Origin: Saccharomyces mikatae IFO 1815
Lineage: Eukaryota > Ascomycota > Saccharomycetes > Saccharomycetales > Saccharomycetaceae
NCBI RefSeq assembly: GCF_947241705.1
Contig: NC_079264.1
Location: forward strand, 1 to 64,000
Reading direction: 5' to 3'
DNA: 64,000 nucleotides
Within the stretch, counting starts at the first letter, position 1. Every line of letters starts with the position of its first letter. The notes beneath the pieces were generated by a model, which had not been told where the DNA came from, ran no database searches, and worked only from the letters and a program-made list of their open reading frames with translations. The translations under genes were made by a program, and so were the position numbers. This document shows positions 12,537 through 24,036 of this stretch, one piece after another.

Positions 12537-12690
12537 CTATCGTCTATCACTAGTAGTCATACTACTAGTATATTTTCATGTACTGTGTTAGAATATGACA
12601 CAAATTATAAGAAACAGTCATCGACTTGGCGGAAGCAGAAACGCAAGGACTGATAGTGTGATACGATAATGGATGACAACGTGCGAAATA
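12519..12690 (+). mobile_element. Degenerate delta LTR (Ty1/Ty2)
   Basis: It begins with TGTTGGAATGAAAATCAACT, the delta start, and can be followed through ACTACTAGTATATT, GTGTTAGAATATGAC and AAACGCAAGGACTGATA. Similarity fades after about 12690 and may run weakly to about 12850. It is diverged, hence older than the delta at 10236-10567. No internal Ty sequence. Confidence 0.8.
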
Positions 12691-14150
12691 GAAGAATTAA
12701 ATAGTATTTTATTACGGGGAGTCGTGAATATAATGAATATCGCAGTTTTAATTTCAGTTATGATTCCGTCTGTTGGTAGACCATTATTAAGAAGAGTTTA
12801 CTGTGAAAATTTCTACTCTAATACCGTAAGAAAATCGATCAATCGGCAAGCTAACTTTCAAAGTTGGAGACAATTTGGGCAAAAGTCAAAATCTGGGGGG
12901 GGGAGGCTACTTTCATTCTTAGAGAGTACATTCTAAAGGAAAACCGTTAATCAACGTGGTGTACAAAACTCATCACAAATTGAAGGTGATAAGATAATCC
13001 TTCCCTCCTTGCAAGCTTTTTCTCATTTAAGTACAGTCTAAACACAGGAGCGTTCCTGCAACAACATATCTCTACATTACTATATTTAGAAGTACTGTGG
13101 ATTAGATATTTCACGATAGTGGAAGCTTATTGCAAAAAGGGCACATTGAAAAGGCAACTAAGAGGTCAACTTAATTTCTGTACGCTTAGCCTAAAAACCT
13201 ATAGCCATTTGCAGACTTGTATACCGTCTTCCAGCCTTAGTGCGCTCCTGAGCGACTAAAAACAATAGCGCGCAATATTTCTATCGGATAGCGGTTGATA
13301 TTGAGAAAAGGTACTAGATTTGTCATATAGGCAATCTTGTTGAGTTTTTCTTAATTTTCCTTCGACCGAACGCTAGTACTCCTCTGTGCACAGTCTGTGG
13401 CTAGAATTTTGCGGAGAGAGTGCAATGATGTCACGTATACGCGGGATCTCCTATTCCTTAGAACGGCGCTAAGTAATCAATCATCATTCTACATCCCGAA
13501 CTTTGAAACTAGCGTAGTGACAAATATGGTGAGTGAGTCGTTATTTTCGGAGCAATTCTCGACAATTACATTACAATTGTATCGTACAAGTTATGATCTA
13601 TGGTAGAAATATAGTCCCTCTATGTCTTGCGGGCAAGCAATACAAAGAGAACATTTGAATTTTTGTGGTTCCCGCTTAGTCGGACGCATTCTTTAATATA
13701 AGCGTTGCCTTTAGAACATCGGAGATGTCATAAAATGCTACCAAAAAGGTCGCAGTATCCTACCAACTGCTTTTTTTAAGCTATTCTTGAATTTTTTTTC
13801 GCTTGATCCATCAGAAGCTTGTTTTGTCTATGTTATGTTCACCACTGAGTTAAACAATTACAAACTGTATGTGTTCTACCTCAAGTCTGGCTCGCTTGAC
13901 TGTTCAGTGGACGTTTGTTCTTGAAAATGTGACAAATAGGCAAGACATCTGCGCTTTTTAGTTTTATGAAGTTATTCCGGTTTCTTTGGCACTTTTGGAA
14001 TTTTATAAAACAGAACAATAAAATGCTAGTTAAAGAATATATGTATTCGTATAATATTTAGGTGCAAGAAAGTTGCCATCATGGTAACATTATGGGTTAA
14101 AATGTGCATAGAACTAACAGCGACCTATTGTGTACTCTTTATAAACCAAG
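12691..14150. other. Intergenic desert before AMN1-like gene
   Basis: About 1.46 kb. The first part may be the decayed tail of the delta LTR. The rest has only short frames without recognisable homology. A G9 run occurs at 12895-12903. Confidence 0.5.
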
Positions 14151-15818
14151 TCATGAAAAGTCATCTAGTCGCGCATTTTTTTTCATTTCATCATCTGCAT
14201 TAACCCAAGTTGTCATATCCTTCAAGGCGATCAAGGAGTTAATCCTCTTAACCCTGTTTTCTTCTTCGTCGATAAGTTTCATAATGCGTTCACATGCTTC
14301 AATTAGAATAGAGGCATTGAGTGATTTTTTCCATAAGTTGTACTTGACAAAATACCTCACATCCGTTATTCTATCCAGGTTTCTGATCTCTAAAACAGCC
14401 AAGTTTGGAAATGAGTTCAAAGCAAAAAGAATGGGTAGGGAGTGGTCTGTCAAAAGACGACAGGAATTCAAAGACAGTCTTTCAACATTTTTGCCATTCA
14501 ATCGAGCAAACTCCCAAATACCGGCATCATCAATATCACAACCAGCAAACCCTATAGTTTCCACTTGTGTGTATTTAGCTAGTGCGGCCAGTGAGACACT
14601 TGTAATCAAGTTTCCGTGCCTATGTCTACCAATGTTGAAAGTTTTCAACTTCGGGCACTTCAAAGCGATACAAACAACACCTGAATCACTGACATTGTCA
14701 CATGCTCTTAAATCTAAGTGTTTCAAACTTGGTAGGCTTTGAGATAACTTTAATAAAAACTTATCATCAATGTGTTTATTACCTGGAATTACAAGCTTTT
14801 CAAGCTTTTGGAGATTATCAAACCAAGTTAAAGGAGGAATTATTCTGGGGCAAATATAAAATTCGATCCATTTCAAGTTTTGGCATTCCATTTTTCTTGA
14901 AAGTTTCTCTATATCTAATTGTGTTACTTGATGCAATTTGTGTAAAATAAAATGGGACGGTTTAATGACCTGAGCGGACTCATCAGAAGCTCTCAAAAAC
15001 TCCTTAAAATTATGAACGCTTTTGAAATGTAAACTCTCAAAAAGAAGTGCTTTTGTAATGTTAAACCATAACCTGTTAACCATCATACAACTGAACAAAG
15101 TCCCTTGCTTGTTCGCCTTGTGCCTGACTAACAGTGGGTCCTGTAAATGCTGGGTCTGTGACCATGCCTTTTTGGCCTTTTCTTCGTCTTTGTACATAAG
15201 AAAAGAGTGCTCATAAGATTGTGGATTTCTTCTTAGACATGGTCTTTCCTGTGGAATGTTTGCAGATTCTAAAAAAACCATCATTCTTAAAATATTTCCC
15301 ACGATCTCCGGAATTTCGAAGACCGCATGACTTTGCTTATGTTGAGTTTCCAAGGGTTGCACTAGCTCCAATTTGGAGAATTCATTGACAAGAACATTTT
15401 TAATTTCCCTTGGTGTCACTATAGAAAGACCGGATGCGGAAGCAACTCGAGAGGTTGCCCACACATTTTCAGTACCTGTATTTCGTAATGGTGTAGCCTC
15501 TGGAGTTAAAATATACCTACTACAGGTTCTCTTGTCAGGTGTAGTCTGTCTACTACGTTGAAGAAAACCCTGACCAGTTCTTAAAGACAAATGTGGTCCT
15601 GCTAGCTCCAATTTGCTTGAGTCGGGCTTACAACTACTTTGACAAAGGTGGCCCTTATAATTCCTGGTAATACCTTCGAAAGGCTTTTTCGTTTCAAGGA
15701 ATGCAAAAGATGTATCTTGTGACATTTTTTTCAAAGGCCTTGTACATGGGGATTCGATGAACTGAATTTCTCTGCCTCTTTTGAAAGAGCTATTACTGCT
15801 TATACGTTCTAATTTCAT
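14151..15818 (-). CDS. AMN1: AMN1-like antagonist of mitotic exit (second copy?)
   Basis: A 555-residue protein matching Amn1 of S. cerevisiae (549 residues) from the first residues (MKLERISSNSSFKRGR) to near the end. Amn1 is an F-box-like, leucine-rich-repeat protein that blocks the Tem1 mitotic exit switch and, in the nucleus, promotes destruction of Ace2, keeping mother and daughter cells attached. Leucine-rich repeats cover about residues 310-510. Position 369 is Asp (KHLDLRACD), matching Asp368 of the ancestral clumping allele; laboratory S288C has Val. The frame is intact with a slightly altered C-terminus. In S. cerevisiae AMN1 is internal on chromosome II; its neighbours ICS2 and IFA38 are not here, so this is probably a dispersed paralogue or transferred copy. 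Confidence 0.9.
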   Translation of the reverse strand: MKLERISSNSSFKRGREIQFIESPCTRPLKKMSQDTSFAFLETKKPFEGITRNYKGHLCQSSCKPDSSKLELAGPHLSLRTGQGFLQRSRQTTPDKRTCSRYILTPEATPLRNTGTENVWATSRVASASGLSIVTPREIKNVLVNEFSKLELVQPLETQHKQSHAVFEIPEIVGNILRMMVFLESANIPQERPCLRRNPQSYEHSFLMYKDEEKAKKAWSQTQHLQDPLLVRHKANKQGTLFSCMMVNRLWFNITKALLFESLHFKSVHNFKEFLRASDESAQVIKPSHFILHKLHQVTQLDIEKLSRKMECQNLKWIEFYICPRIIPPLTWFDNLQKLEKLVIPGNKHIDDKFLLKLSQSLPSLKHLDLRACDNVSDSGVVCIALKCPKLKTFNIGRHRHGNLITSVSLAALAKYTQVETIGFAGCDIDDAGIWEFARLNGKNVERLSLNSCRLLTDHSLPILFALNSFPNLAVLEIRNLDRITDVRYFVKYNLWKKSLNASILIEACERIMKLIDEEENRVKRINSLIALKDMTTWVNADDEMKKNARLDDFS

Positions 15819-18800
15819 TTATTGGGTGCTTTGCAAAAGAAAAGGAAAATGAATAAACCATCAAAAGAAGGAAGTTACTAATTCTAAAGGAAAAGAATGG
15901 ACGGATATTAAACAAATTCAAAGAATGAAATGGAGAGAGGGGTACGAGGTCCAGAAGAGAGTGAGAGAGAGAAAAAATATGATAAGCAAGTCGTTTTGAT
16001 ACAGTTAACACGTAAAGGTTTTGAAACTTTTTAACGTTTCTGCTAGTTCTTAAGCCTTACTCCCGCACTTCAATGTATGCAGAATATGGCCCATAAAACC
16101 CTTCATTCGATGTTTAGTGAGATGAATAATCTTAAGTATAACAGGAACTCATGTTGGCCCCCATTAATTCTCCACGCGTTTTTTCAAGTTCAGATTACAC
16201 TTCTTTAAAGCCCTAAGTGTTTCCACTAGGATCCTTTTCTCAACCCCACTCCGTTTGCTGATGTCACTGAGAAGAATCAGTTGTCGAAAGGGCGTGGGTA
16301 GCTATTTCCCGGAAGATAGACAAGCATGATTCAATATGTAATTGTAGCACCTTCGCAGCTTTCAGAGGGAGTTAATCTAAAATTCTGCCTTTTTAGCTTT
16401 CATGTGGCCAAACTATATTTCCTAACTGCTAGCTGACATTATTACCTGTGCAAAAAGCGATTGCGTGCTAACTTATTTTTTCATTACCGCTGCAAGGTAC
16501 TCCTTCCAGAATAATTACATAAACGGTAAACTGGAAAACAAATACAGATGTTTGTTATTCCTTTCCCCTTTTTAGGTCCTGTCTATCTGAGATAATCTAC
16601 TTCGCGCGTTCGCAACATTCTTGATATTGCTTCTTTCAGAAAGGCACTACAAAAGGCAATATATGGTGCCTTACGCCATGATTTCTTCTATGTGGCACAT
16701 TTAGGGTTTCTTCCGATATAATCGCTGAATTAAACTGGGGGGTAAGTTTGGACTATAGTTATTCGAATCTAGTCTCCGATACAATATTTTTATTTTCGGA
16801 AAGAGTTGAACTCCTAGAATATTGATATGCGCAACTGTGGACGCCTATTTCACAGCTTGTGAGCAAGGAAGTTACTTAAAAAGCATAAATGTGACACGCT
16901 ACTTGCGCTTCTGTAGAGGATCGATTTCTTAAAATAGTAACAAGACCAACAATTGTAAAGCTTCTTGTATGTTACTGTTTCATGTAAAGGATGTGTTGTG
17001 TGGGTGCAATCCTCCACAAGAAAAAAGCTTATGTGTTGTGCCCAATAGAAAGGAAGAATACATTGAAATAATTTTTAAAATACACTTAACAGACAATCTA
17101 ACCAAACTCGAAACAAGGGAACGATAATAGTTGAGTCTTGGTTAAATACTAAAATGTCACATAAAAATATACTCGGTAAGAAACAGTCGCAGGTGTTAGT
17201 AAGCGATTAATGCTCAGAACTTAATTAAAAAGAAAAGACAGGGTTCCATGTCAGGCATAATACATCAGCACAAGGTGGAGTTTTTTTTTTATTAAAAGCA
17301 ACGAGTTAGTGGTTTTTGAAAGATGTTCATAAGCCTCTCTAGACCACCTTTTTAATTATGTTAGTCGCCTCATATATCTAAATGCAAGCACAATTTTTTC
17401 CATTGCAATTGCCCCTCTAGCCACTGATATTCGAACTTACGTAATCAATGTCCAATTGCGGAGCTTACAGGAAAAGAGTCAGAAGACTGTTCACTTGTAG
17501 TACGTGATAAATCGTAGAAATCCTGGTTTTGCTTTGTCACGTATATGCCTAAATAAACAAAACCACTTACAAAATTTGGACTAGGCTCCTAATATCTAGC
17601 GAACAAACCATTCATTTGTGTCTTGTAGTAGTTCGTTTTCGGTGATTGTTCTACACGCACAATTTAGTTTTCACTATACGTCTGATTCCTATCAAAAAAT
17701 ATGTGGTAGAAATCAAAAACTACTAATTGGGATGGTAAAATCTGTTAGTGAGAGCCAAGGAGCAGTATAATTCATTTCGGATGATGAGAAAAAATGGAAA
17801 TTTTTTTACCTTGGCGAGAAAATTAACTGAGAGATGTGTCAAACAAAAGATAAGGCTCAAAGGCTCAGAAAAAATACATATGGATATTGGGCACACTAAC
17901 ACTTTTTTTTTGCGAAATTTCTCTAGGTGCAAGATTAATATAATATTGCTCTTTACAACCTCTTCACTGTAGTTTAAGGTTGGGGACTTGAAAATGCGTA
18001 TGTAAAAGCGATAAGAAAAGGGATTTAACCTTTCGATTCAATACTTGGTCCTCCCGGACATAAACCGGCAATAAAGGACTTCAAATTACGACTATCGGTC
18101 ACATCCTTATAAAAATACCTCCACGAAATTGATAGATGAGAAAACACTAAAAGAATATGGCAACCATGCAGACCAGATGTGTCAACCGATGTGTTCATCT
18201 CTCTAGTCAGCAATTCAGGGCACTTACGTGCTCATAATTACACATTAAAATATCCGTTCCGATAATACCAGTGCAAATCGTAATTTCTCTCATATTCTAC
18301 AAAACTTGGCTTATCACATCAGCGGCGAATTCGACATTCAGACTGACAGTAGTGGGTCCATCCTAAAAGGGCACATTTCCCCGAGGAATGATAGTGGTTA
18401 CTTTTGCTTCTAGATGTATCTGTGTGGCAGCATGGATGCTTTTTAGTTGTTTTATTACATCCATTTGATAATAATAATAGAAGGAATAAGATTGTGCATG
18501 CATACGTACTTTTTTCTGCGATTATAAGAACGGGATCCTTTAACGAAACTATAGCCACCATGTTTGATATCACAATTACTACCAGCATGCGATCCAATTT
18601 ATCGTTTATCGTAGAAACCGCACCACACATAATATGTAAATAAGTCGCAATTATTTTAAGTGGTATTAACTGTAGATTCATATTGTTCATTACTTGCAGT
18701 CCAATCATGGAAAACAAATTTTAAATTATGTTTCATTCAGAATGAACAAGGGGAGTCATTTCATAATAACTGTGGGTTTCCTTCTTTCACTGGATGGCAT

Positions 18801-19785
18801 CATATTTGGAAACTGTCTTCAGAGAGAGAATCTAATTGTTTTAAAGGTATTTATAAGGCGATTGAACTGCTGATATTAAACTTTTTTATCTCCATTATTT
18901 GTTATTTCACATGGCATGATTTTTCTTACATACGTTTGCCAAGAACTGTTGAAACTAATACGGATGGTAAGTGTAAAACAAAACTGGGGATACTTCGAGG
19001 AAACTACCACGAAAAGGTACCATTATTGGCATGATGATTTAATACTTTTCCTATTTTTTTTGTCACAATTTATTCTGCTGTCTTCACCATGCATGTTAGA
19101 GGTTGGACTTCTAACCTTGTTCACTTTTTGAAAGTTCTCGTAACAGTGAAAAAAGCACAGATGTCAAGCCATGAGCCGATAATTATAGCGGATATTCTAA
19201 TTTCTTAGCTACAGACATCCTTGGAAATGAAAGTATGGGAACTGAACTTCGACCCAACCACATTTATACTTACAAAAGTAGTGATTAAGGCACGCCTTAG
19301 GGGATGGAGGAGCATAACTACAGAATTACAAGTGCTTATACCTTTTGCGGTCATTTTTATATTCCCGCCTCTAATGTAAGAGTAGATAAAAATCAAATCA
19401 CGTCAACATCATGTTTATAAGGTGAATTTTCAGTAGTTCTATACTCTACTAACATTGTTTAGTCCGAGAAGCAGTCAAGCAGAAAGCTTTCTGTAATGGG
19501 TATTATTATATGTCAAATTGCTTGACAACTGTTCATGTTTTTTTCTTCTTTTGTTGAACCCCTACTGCGTGACAGTGCCAAGATAATGGGAAAACGAGTA
19601 CTTCTTTAATGCTGTGTGGTGAAAGTAATTTTTGCTTAGGGGACGAACAAAGGATCGGCGGTACCAGTGTACTGCGAGGCAGCAGTCAGATAATATATAT
19701 AAAGAAGAACACACATCATGCTCTTAAGGATAATGAAACCTCTCAGTTCACTCAACATTACAATATAAAATATTACTCGATGAAA
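15819..19785. other. Gene desert with unrecognised relics
   Basis: Nearly 4 kb without an intact gene. The first 200 bp should be the AMN1-like promoter. Frames at 18319-18717 (minus) and 18660-19034 (plus) contain hydrophobic stretches but are overlapping, short and unrecognised. No LTR, tRNA or telomeric repeat was seen. The region looks like accumulated subtelomeric debris. Confidence 0.5.
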
Positions 19786-19976
19786 ATGGCTGTAAAAAGT
19801 GGCCTTTGAAGGGTTAATGCTGCAGAGACGCCTGTCAATGTGGAAGTACTTGTCTTCCCACCTCCTGTGGTGGCAAAAATTGTAAATGTGACAGCCCTGG
19901 AAGCCTTAAATGTAAGAGTTTTAGTGAAAACTGTAAGTTCAGAACCACGTGCATCTGTGAAAAGGGTTCTCTTTAG
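19786..19976 (+). pseudogene. CRS5: CRS5 metallothionein pseudogene
   Basis: From 19818 the plus strand reads CCRDACQCGSTCLPTSCGGK, then NCKCDSPGSLKCKSFSENCK and CICEK. This follows S. cerevisiae Crs5, a copper-binding metallothionein of 69 residues, keeping its CxC and CxxxC spacing. The ATG at 19786 begins MAVK, like the Crs5 start MTVK. The gene is broken: an in-frame stop follows seven codons after the start, the phase shifts before the cysteine block, a stop lies directly upstream of CC (19815-19817), and the tail ends early at TAG 19974-19976. Several cysteines are also replaced (SFSEN, KFRTT). CRS5 is on chromosome XV-R in S. cerevisiae, so this is a dispersed dead copy. Confidence 0.85.
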
Positions 19977-20895
19977 CTGGCACCTACTCTCTACTTTTAT
20001 GATTACATCTTATATTACCCTTAAACAAGCAGCTGTGATGAAAAAGCCCCAGGAACTCCCTCTGGATGCCTTGAAACCAATACATTGACAAAAATAATTA
20101 TATAATTCTCTAGTTCAAGGAAGTTATATGCGCCTCCGCAAATGCAAAACGTATATCATTTATGCCCTCTATATTCCCAAGATTAACGACCCACTTAATT
20201 TCATCTTAGAGTGTGAACTCCTAAAATTTTCTTAGTGGCCCTGGTAGGACTGATTGCATCTGATGTTAAGGTGGCAAAATCTTAACAAGGACTATGCTTG
20301 GAATTGTTATTCTACATTTTTTTTTATTTCTTTTACAGTATGTTCTTACTTGTGTGATGACATTAACGTCGTCTCATCTATATTTCAAAGATAACAGCCC
20401 GTAAGGTTTTTTAAATAATGTAATGTATACATTTTGGAAAATTAAAGTTGTCATTTCTTTTTCAAACATTTTTGGGGGAGGCCTCTCCCTCATGTGCAAT
20501 ATAGCCAGGCTTAAGCGGTCAATCAATTTTAGACTAGGCAATAGAGCCAAAACTATTGGATAATTGTAGCATACAGAAAATACGATTTCTTGCAAAAAGT
20601 TCCTTCTTTTGATATGCGCAGCAGGTGTTGAAAATTGATTTTTGGTCATTATTCTAGCTATTCAAAGCTAATTTAAGGAGGCGCACTTTTATCTTCCGTG
20701 ATATTATCCTAAATTCTCACCTGCCACTTGTGTCGCAGACGAAGAACAGACGAAGAACAGAAAGGAAAGGTCGGACTTTAGGTAAAGAACTATAACTACA
20801 TAGCAATCACCAAGGCAGTTTATTCCCTGGGCCAGTGAGGCTTAAACTCCAAATAATGTTTTCCCACCACTCATACGACGAAAACATCACTTCCA
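19977..20895. other. Intergenic after CRS5 relic
   Basis: About 920 bp. A short SSCDEKA-like segment near 20027-20047 may be the displaced end of the CRS5 relic. The minus-strand frame 20374-20649 is unrecognised. Nothing else is supported. Confidence 0.45.
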
Positions 20896-20899
20896 TTAT

Positions 20900-21130
20900 T
20901 ACCTAAACATAAATATTCAAATATTTTTAAATATCTTATATTATCATATAAGGTATAAGAAGATGATCTGAATGATGAAATAGTCGCCAAATTCAATGGG
21001 AACCGAAAAGCAAGGATTGATAAAGAAAAAGCATCAATGAGTGAACCGTATAAAACTAATGAAAAAAAATGGTATTATTATGTAGAATAATTGATTATAT
21101 TCAGGAAATATCCTTAATATTTTATTTGTA
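20900..21130 (+). mobile_element. Degenerate delta LTR relic (Ty1/Ty2)
   Basis: A plus-orientation delta can be followed through ATTATCATATAAGGTATAAG, AAGATGATCTGAATGATGAA, ATAGTCGCCAAATTCA, AAGCAAGGATTGATAA, GCATCAATGAGTGAACCG and TATAAAACTAATG. Both ends are blurred. It lies directly beside the 3' end of the ENB1 gene and is an old, diverged fossil. Confidence 0.75.
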
Positions 21131-21148
21131 TCGACAGTGCTCTCCAGT

Positions 21149-22966
21149 TCAATATCCAACTACACGACGGAGCCATGATTGCTGTGTAATTCTGAGCTTC
21201 TCTTTCTCTCGTTCTTCTGTGGAAAAGCTTTGCTTTTTGTTTACAGTAAATCCACGCAAGAAAAAACAGAGAACAGCATTGAAAGCCGCAAATGAAATTG
21301 ACACAATTATCAACAAGCGTTGGATCTTTGAATAGGATTCCACCATCTGATCACGAACTTCAGATCCAATAGGGTATTTTTTGAGATAGTTCAGTGGTGA
21401 TTTGTAAATTGACATGCCTAAGTTGGAGCCGAGTCGCTGTATCAGCTCCTTTGCAAGACACTGAGTCCATATTGCGCCGGCAATAGAAGCACCCACCGCA
21501 TCTCCAATTTGGTAAACAGACATAAGTAATCCAGTGACGGTCGCCATCTCATTATGGGTGGTTGAAGCATGCACTAGCGTCCACATAGGAAAACGTATCA
21601 TACCACCGGCTATGCCAACCACAATCTCAGCACCAATTAGACCCGAAATACCATCGTAGACCACCCGGTATTTGTACAAGAGACCCATTCCTAGAACTCC
21701 TAGAAGCGATCCAGCAACCACAAATAGTTTGGGATGAGGATAGAAATGTAGTATAATTCCAACAACAATATTAGTGCATGACTGCAGGAAATTATAAAGC
21801 TGAGCTATCCGTTGGGCACTTAACTTTGATTCTCCGAATGCGACCATTAAAACAGTGACCAAATACTCCAACTCAATCTGTAAACTTAGGCGCCATACAA
21901 ACTCCATTAAAAGTGCAACATAGATAGTTGGATCACCCAGATAAACTCGTGGGATGAACGGATTCTTGGCAAATCTTAATTCCCAAATTAGAAAGATAAA
22001 GCCCAAGCAGCCACCAACCACAATCATTGCAATAATATAACCTTCTCTCCATTTGGATGTAGCACCACCTGCTATCGTAAGAGGTAATAATAGTAAAACC
22101 AAGAAAGCACTGAAGAGAATAACTCCAATCAAATTTATGTCTTCCACAATTTTCCAGAGCGTTTGACGCAGATTCTGTCCTTTTTCTCTTAACTTATACG
22201 GTGGTAACGTTCCGTTGCGCCAGCCAATGTACTGAGCATATGCATAAGGAAGAACCAACATCAATGTGGAGAAGGGCACGATAATGCAGAAGATTCCGTA
22301 GCCCCAACGCCAATTGTATGGCGTAGTATGACCAGCCACCGAGCTAACGATGTTTCCGCTTACCCATGTGTTTATAATCACCGGAATCAGGAATATGTTC
22401 ATTGCAAACGTACGATCCCTCAATCCAGATAAATCTCCTGTCAGTGCTGTGGCAAGGAGACGAAATCCAGAATAACCGAACTGTTGTATAACAATACCTG
22501 CGAAAAGTCCTGCAAAGGTTGGAGTGGCGGCAGAAATAATTTCACCCACAGTATAGAGCACGAGCGCAAACATCCAGCATTCTATACGCCCAAATCGGTC
22601 CGACATACGTGCGTATGGCACAGCGACAACAGAAGCTACTATGGATTTGACGGTATTGATTGATCCAACTTGCGAATGCTTCCCAAAGCTGTTGGCAGCG
22701 TACGTTTGTATCGATTGCGAAATCTGCCCTCCAAGTCCAGTACAGTAGCCCTGCAGAAACAGGGCTACTAGTAGAGTTATCTTCAGTGAGTTGAACGTGA
22801 TTCCAAAAGCTGTGAAGGAGCCATAGTCCGACACTACCTTGTTAACAGCATCTATACGATGCAAGCCAGACTTGGTAGACCTATTGATATCGGTTCCTGC
22901 CTTTTCGCTGTAGCATACAGTGCTTTTATCGTCCAAGTTTCCATTTCTAGACGCATCTGTCTCCAT
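21149..22966 (-). CDS. ENB1: Ferric enterobactin transporter Enb1
   Basis: A 605-residue major facilitator of the ARN siderophore-iron family (14 predicted helices), which imports ferric enterobactin. It matches S. cerevisiae Enb1 (606 residues) across its length, including the start region [13 protein letters not shown], the loop motif [11 protein letters not shown] and the C-terminal WLRRVVGY. The frame is intact. Two exact Aft1/2 iron-response motifs (TGCACCC) lie 136 and 193 bp upstream, so it should be induced by iron starvation. In S. cerevisiae ENB1 is on chromosome XV-L next to IMA2 and HXT11. Here it has the same place beside the IX-L IMA-HXT-CSS1 block. Confidence 0.93.
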   Translation of the reverse strand: METDASRNGNLDDKSTVCYSEKAGTDINRSTKSGLHRIDAVNKVVSDYGSFTAFGITFNSLKITLLVALFLQGYCTGLGGQISQSIQTYAANSFGKHSQVGSINTVKSIVASVVAVPYARMSDRFGRIECWMFALVLYTVGEIISAATPTFAGLFAGIVIQQFGYSGFRLLATALTGDLSGLRDRTFAMNIFLIPVIINTWVSGNIVSSVAGHTTPYNWRWGYGIFCIIVPFSTLMLVLPYAYAQYIGWRNGTLPPYKLREKGQNLRQTLWKIVEDINLIGVILFSAFLVLLLLPLTIAGGATSKWREGYIIAMIVVGGCLGFIFLIWELRFAKNPFIPRVYLGDPTIYVALLMEFVWRLSLQIELEYLVTVLMVAFGESKLSAQRIAQLYNFLQSCTNIVVGIILHFYPHPKLFVVAGSLLGVLGMGLLYKYRVVYDGISGLIGAEIVVGIAGGMIRFPMWTLVHASTTHNEMATVTGLLMSVYQIGDAVGASIAGAIWTQCLAKELIQRLGSNLGMSIYKSPLNYLKKYPIGSEVRDQMVESYSKIQRLLIIVSISFAAFNAVLCFFLRGFTVNKKQSFSTEEREKEKLRITQQSWLRRVVGY

Positions 22967-23101
22967 CTTATCCGGGGAAATATTCGCAAGTACTGTTTTC
23001 TATATAATCCTTCTGCCAGGTCCTCTGGCATCACTTCCTTTTAAACAAGTAATTTCCATTATGCCTAGCACCTGCTCTTGGCCTCTCAAAAACCACAGAG
23101 A

Positions 23102-23108
23102 GGGTGCA
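23102..23108 (-). promoter_or_regulatory. Aft1/Aft2 iron-response motif (proximal)
   Basis: TGCACCC on the minus strand, 136 bp upstream of the ENB1 start. It matches the Aft1 core YRCACCC known from iron-regulon promoters. Confidence 0.65.
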
Positions 23109-23158
23109 ATTGGGAATCATGACAGTCTCTATAGCACTATTACTTTTGTATCACTTTT

Positions 23159-23165
23159 GGGTGCA
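23159..23165 (-). promoter_or_regulatory. Aft1/Aft2 iron-response motif (distal)
   Basis: A second exact TGCACCC on the minus strand, 57 bp from the first, inside the ENB1 promoter. Two copies strengthen the case for iron control. Confidence 0.65.
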
Positions 23166-23576
23166 ATTTATAGTTTGAACAAGTTCTTGCTTGCAGCTAA
23201 CTCAGGGCCAATGCCAATTCTCGCCTGGTCACACAGCCCTGTTTCCGATCTGAAAATTAAGACCTTATAATCTGTAGGAACCCTTTCGTTTCACGATTGA
23301 AAACCATGTGTTCTTGTTTGATATACAGAATACAAGCAACTTATACGAAAAAACGGACTCACTTTGAGTTTTAGGGCCCCAATAAGGCAAATAGAAAAAA
23401 GAAAAGATATGAATATAATAGAGTAGATATATGTTGTCATGTGATCTTAAACATTGTGTAACTTGTGGTTTATCTGTTATAATATCTCGATTGAAGTGAA
23501 ACTATTACAGCGTAAGCAAATATATCTATTAAATTTTAATAAATAGTCAACGTAATGCAACAACGCTTGTCAGTTC

Positions 23577-23905
23577 ATGTCTCTTTCTGAACTTCAAGGC
23601 TTTTTACTCCAGAGATCTAAAACAGAGTCTGGTCCTTGACATCGATGCCATCACTGAATGATTTCTTCAAGCTGAATCAAGGTTTAGCATCTCGACTATA
23701 GAAACCGGTATTAGGTTCTTCTTTATTCCATTGCATAAATGTTTTGCTACAATCTTTATGAAACAACGCGATAGCTCTCAAGAATTTCTTTCTCTCTTAC
23801 AGAGTCTCTACCTAAGATCTTCTTGAATACAACGTAATTGTTTACGAGCTCTACGTCTCCGTTTTTTTTTTCAATAGGTAGGTTATTTAGACTAATTGAA
23901 TAAAT
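23577..23905 (-). pseudogene. Alpha-glucosidase (IMA/MAL) gene fragment
   Basis: This stretch parallels the minus-strand IMA gene at about 24300-24620. Shared words include TTCTGAACTTCAAGGC against TTCTGAATTTCAAGGC, GGTTTAGCATC against GGCTTAGCATC, TTCCATTGCAT against GTCCATTGCAT, and TCTCAAGAATTTCTT against TCTAAAAACTTCTT. It covers only the region around the HARTPMQW motif and is full of changes, with no long frame. It is the remnant of a second, tandem alpha-glucosidase gene just downstream of the living one. Confidence 0.8.
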
Positions 23906-24036
23906 TTCACTGCTGGCAAGGATGCAGTAAAAGCGTAAATTAACATAGTAAAAGAAAGATAAACATCGTTACTATTCTAGGTGCAAGTAAAATAAAAGTA
24001 AAGAGAAGTATATATTTTGTTCGTCGCACTCGTCAA

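Larger units (their letters stand above)
22967..23576. other. ENB1 promoter region and 3' side of IMA relic
   Basis: About 610 bp. It holds the two Aft1/2 motifs (23102-23108 and 23159-23165). Beyond these it is A/T-rich with no gene. Confidence 0.6.

Noticed and set aside
12673-12936. 87-codon plus frame
   Set aside because: It begins inside the degenerate delta LTR and has no recognisable homology.
18319-19034. Overlapping 132- and 124-codon frames on opposite strands
   Set aside because: No family was recognised and the region shows general decay. Chance frames are likely.
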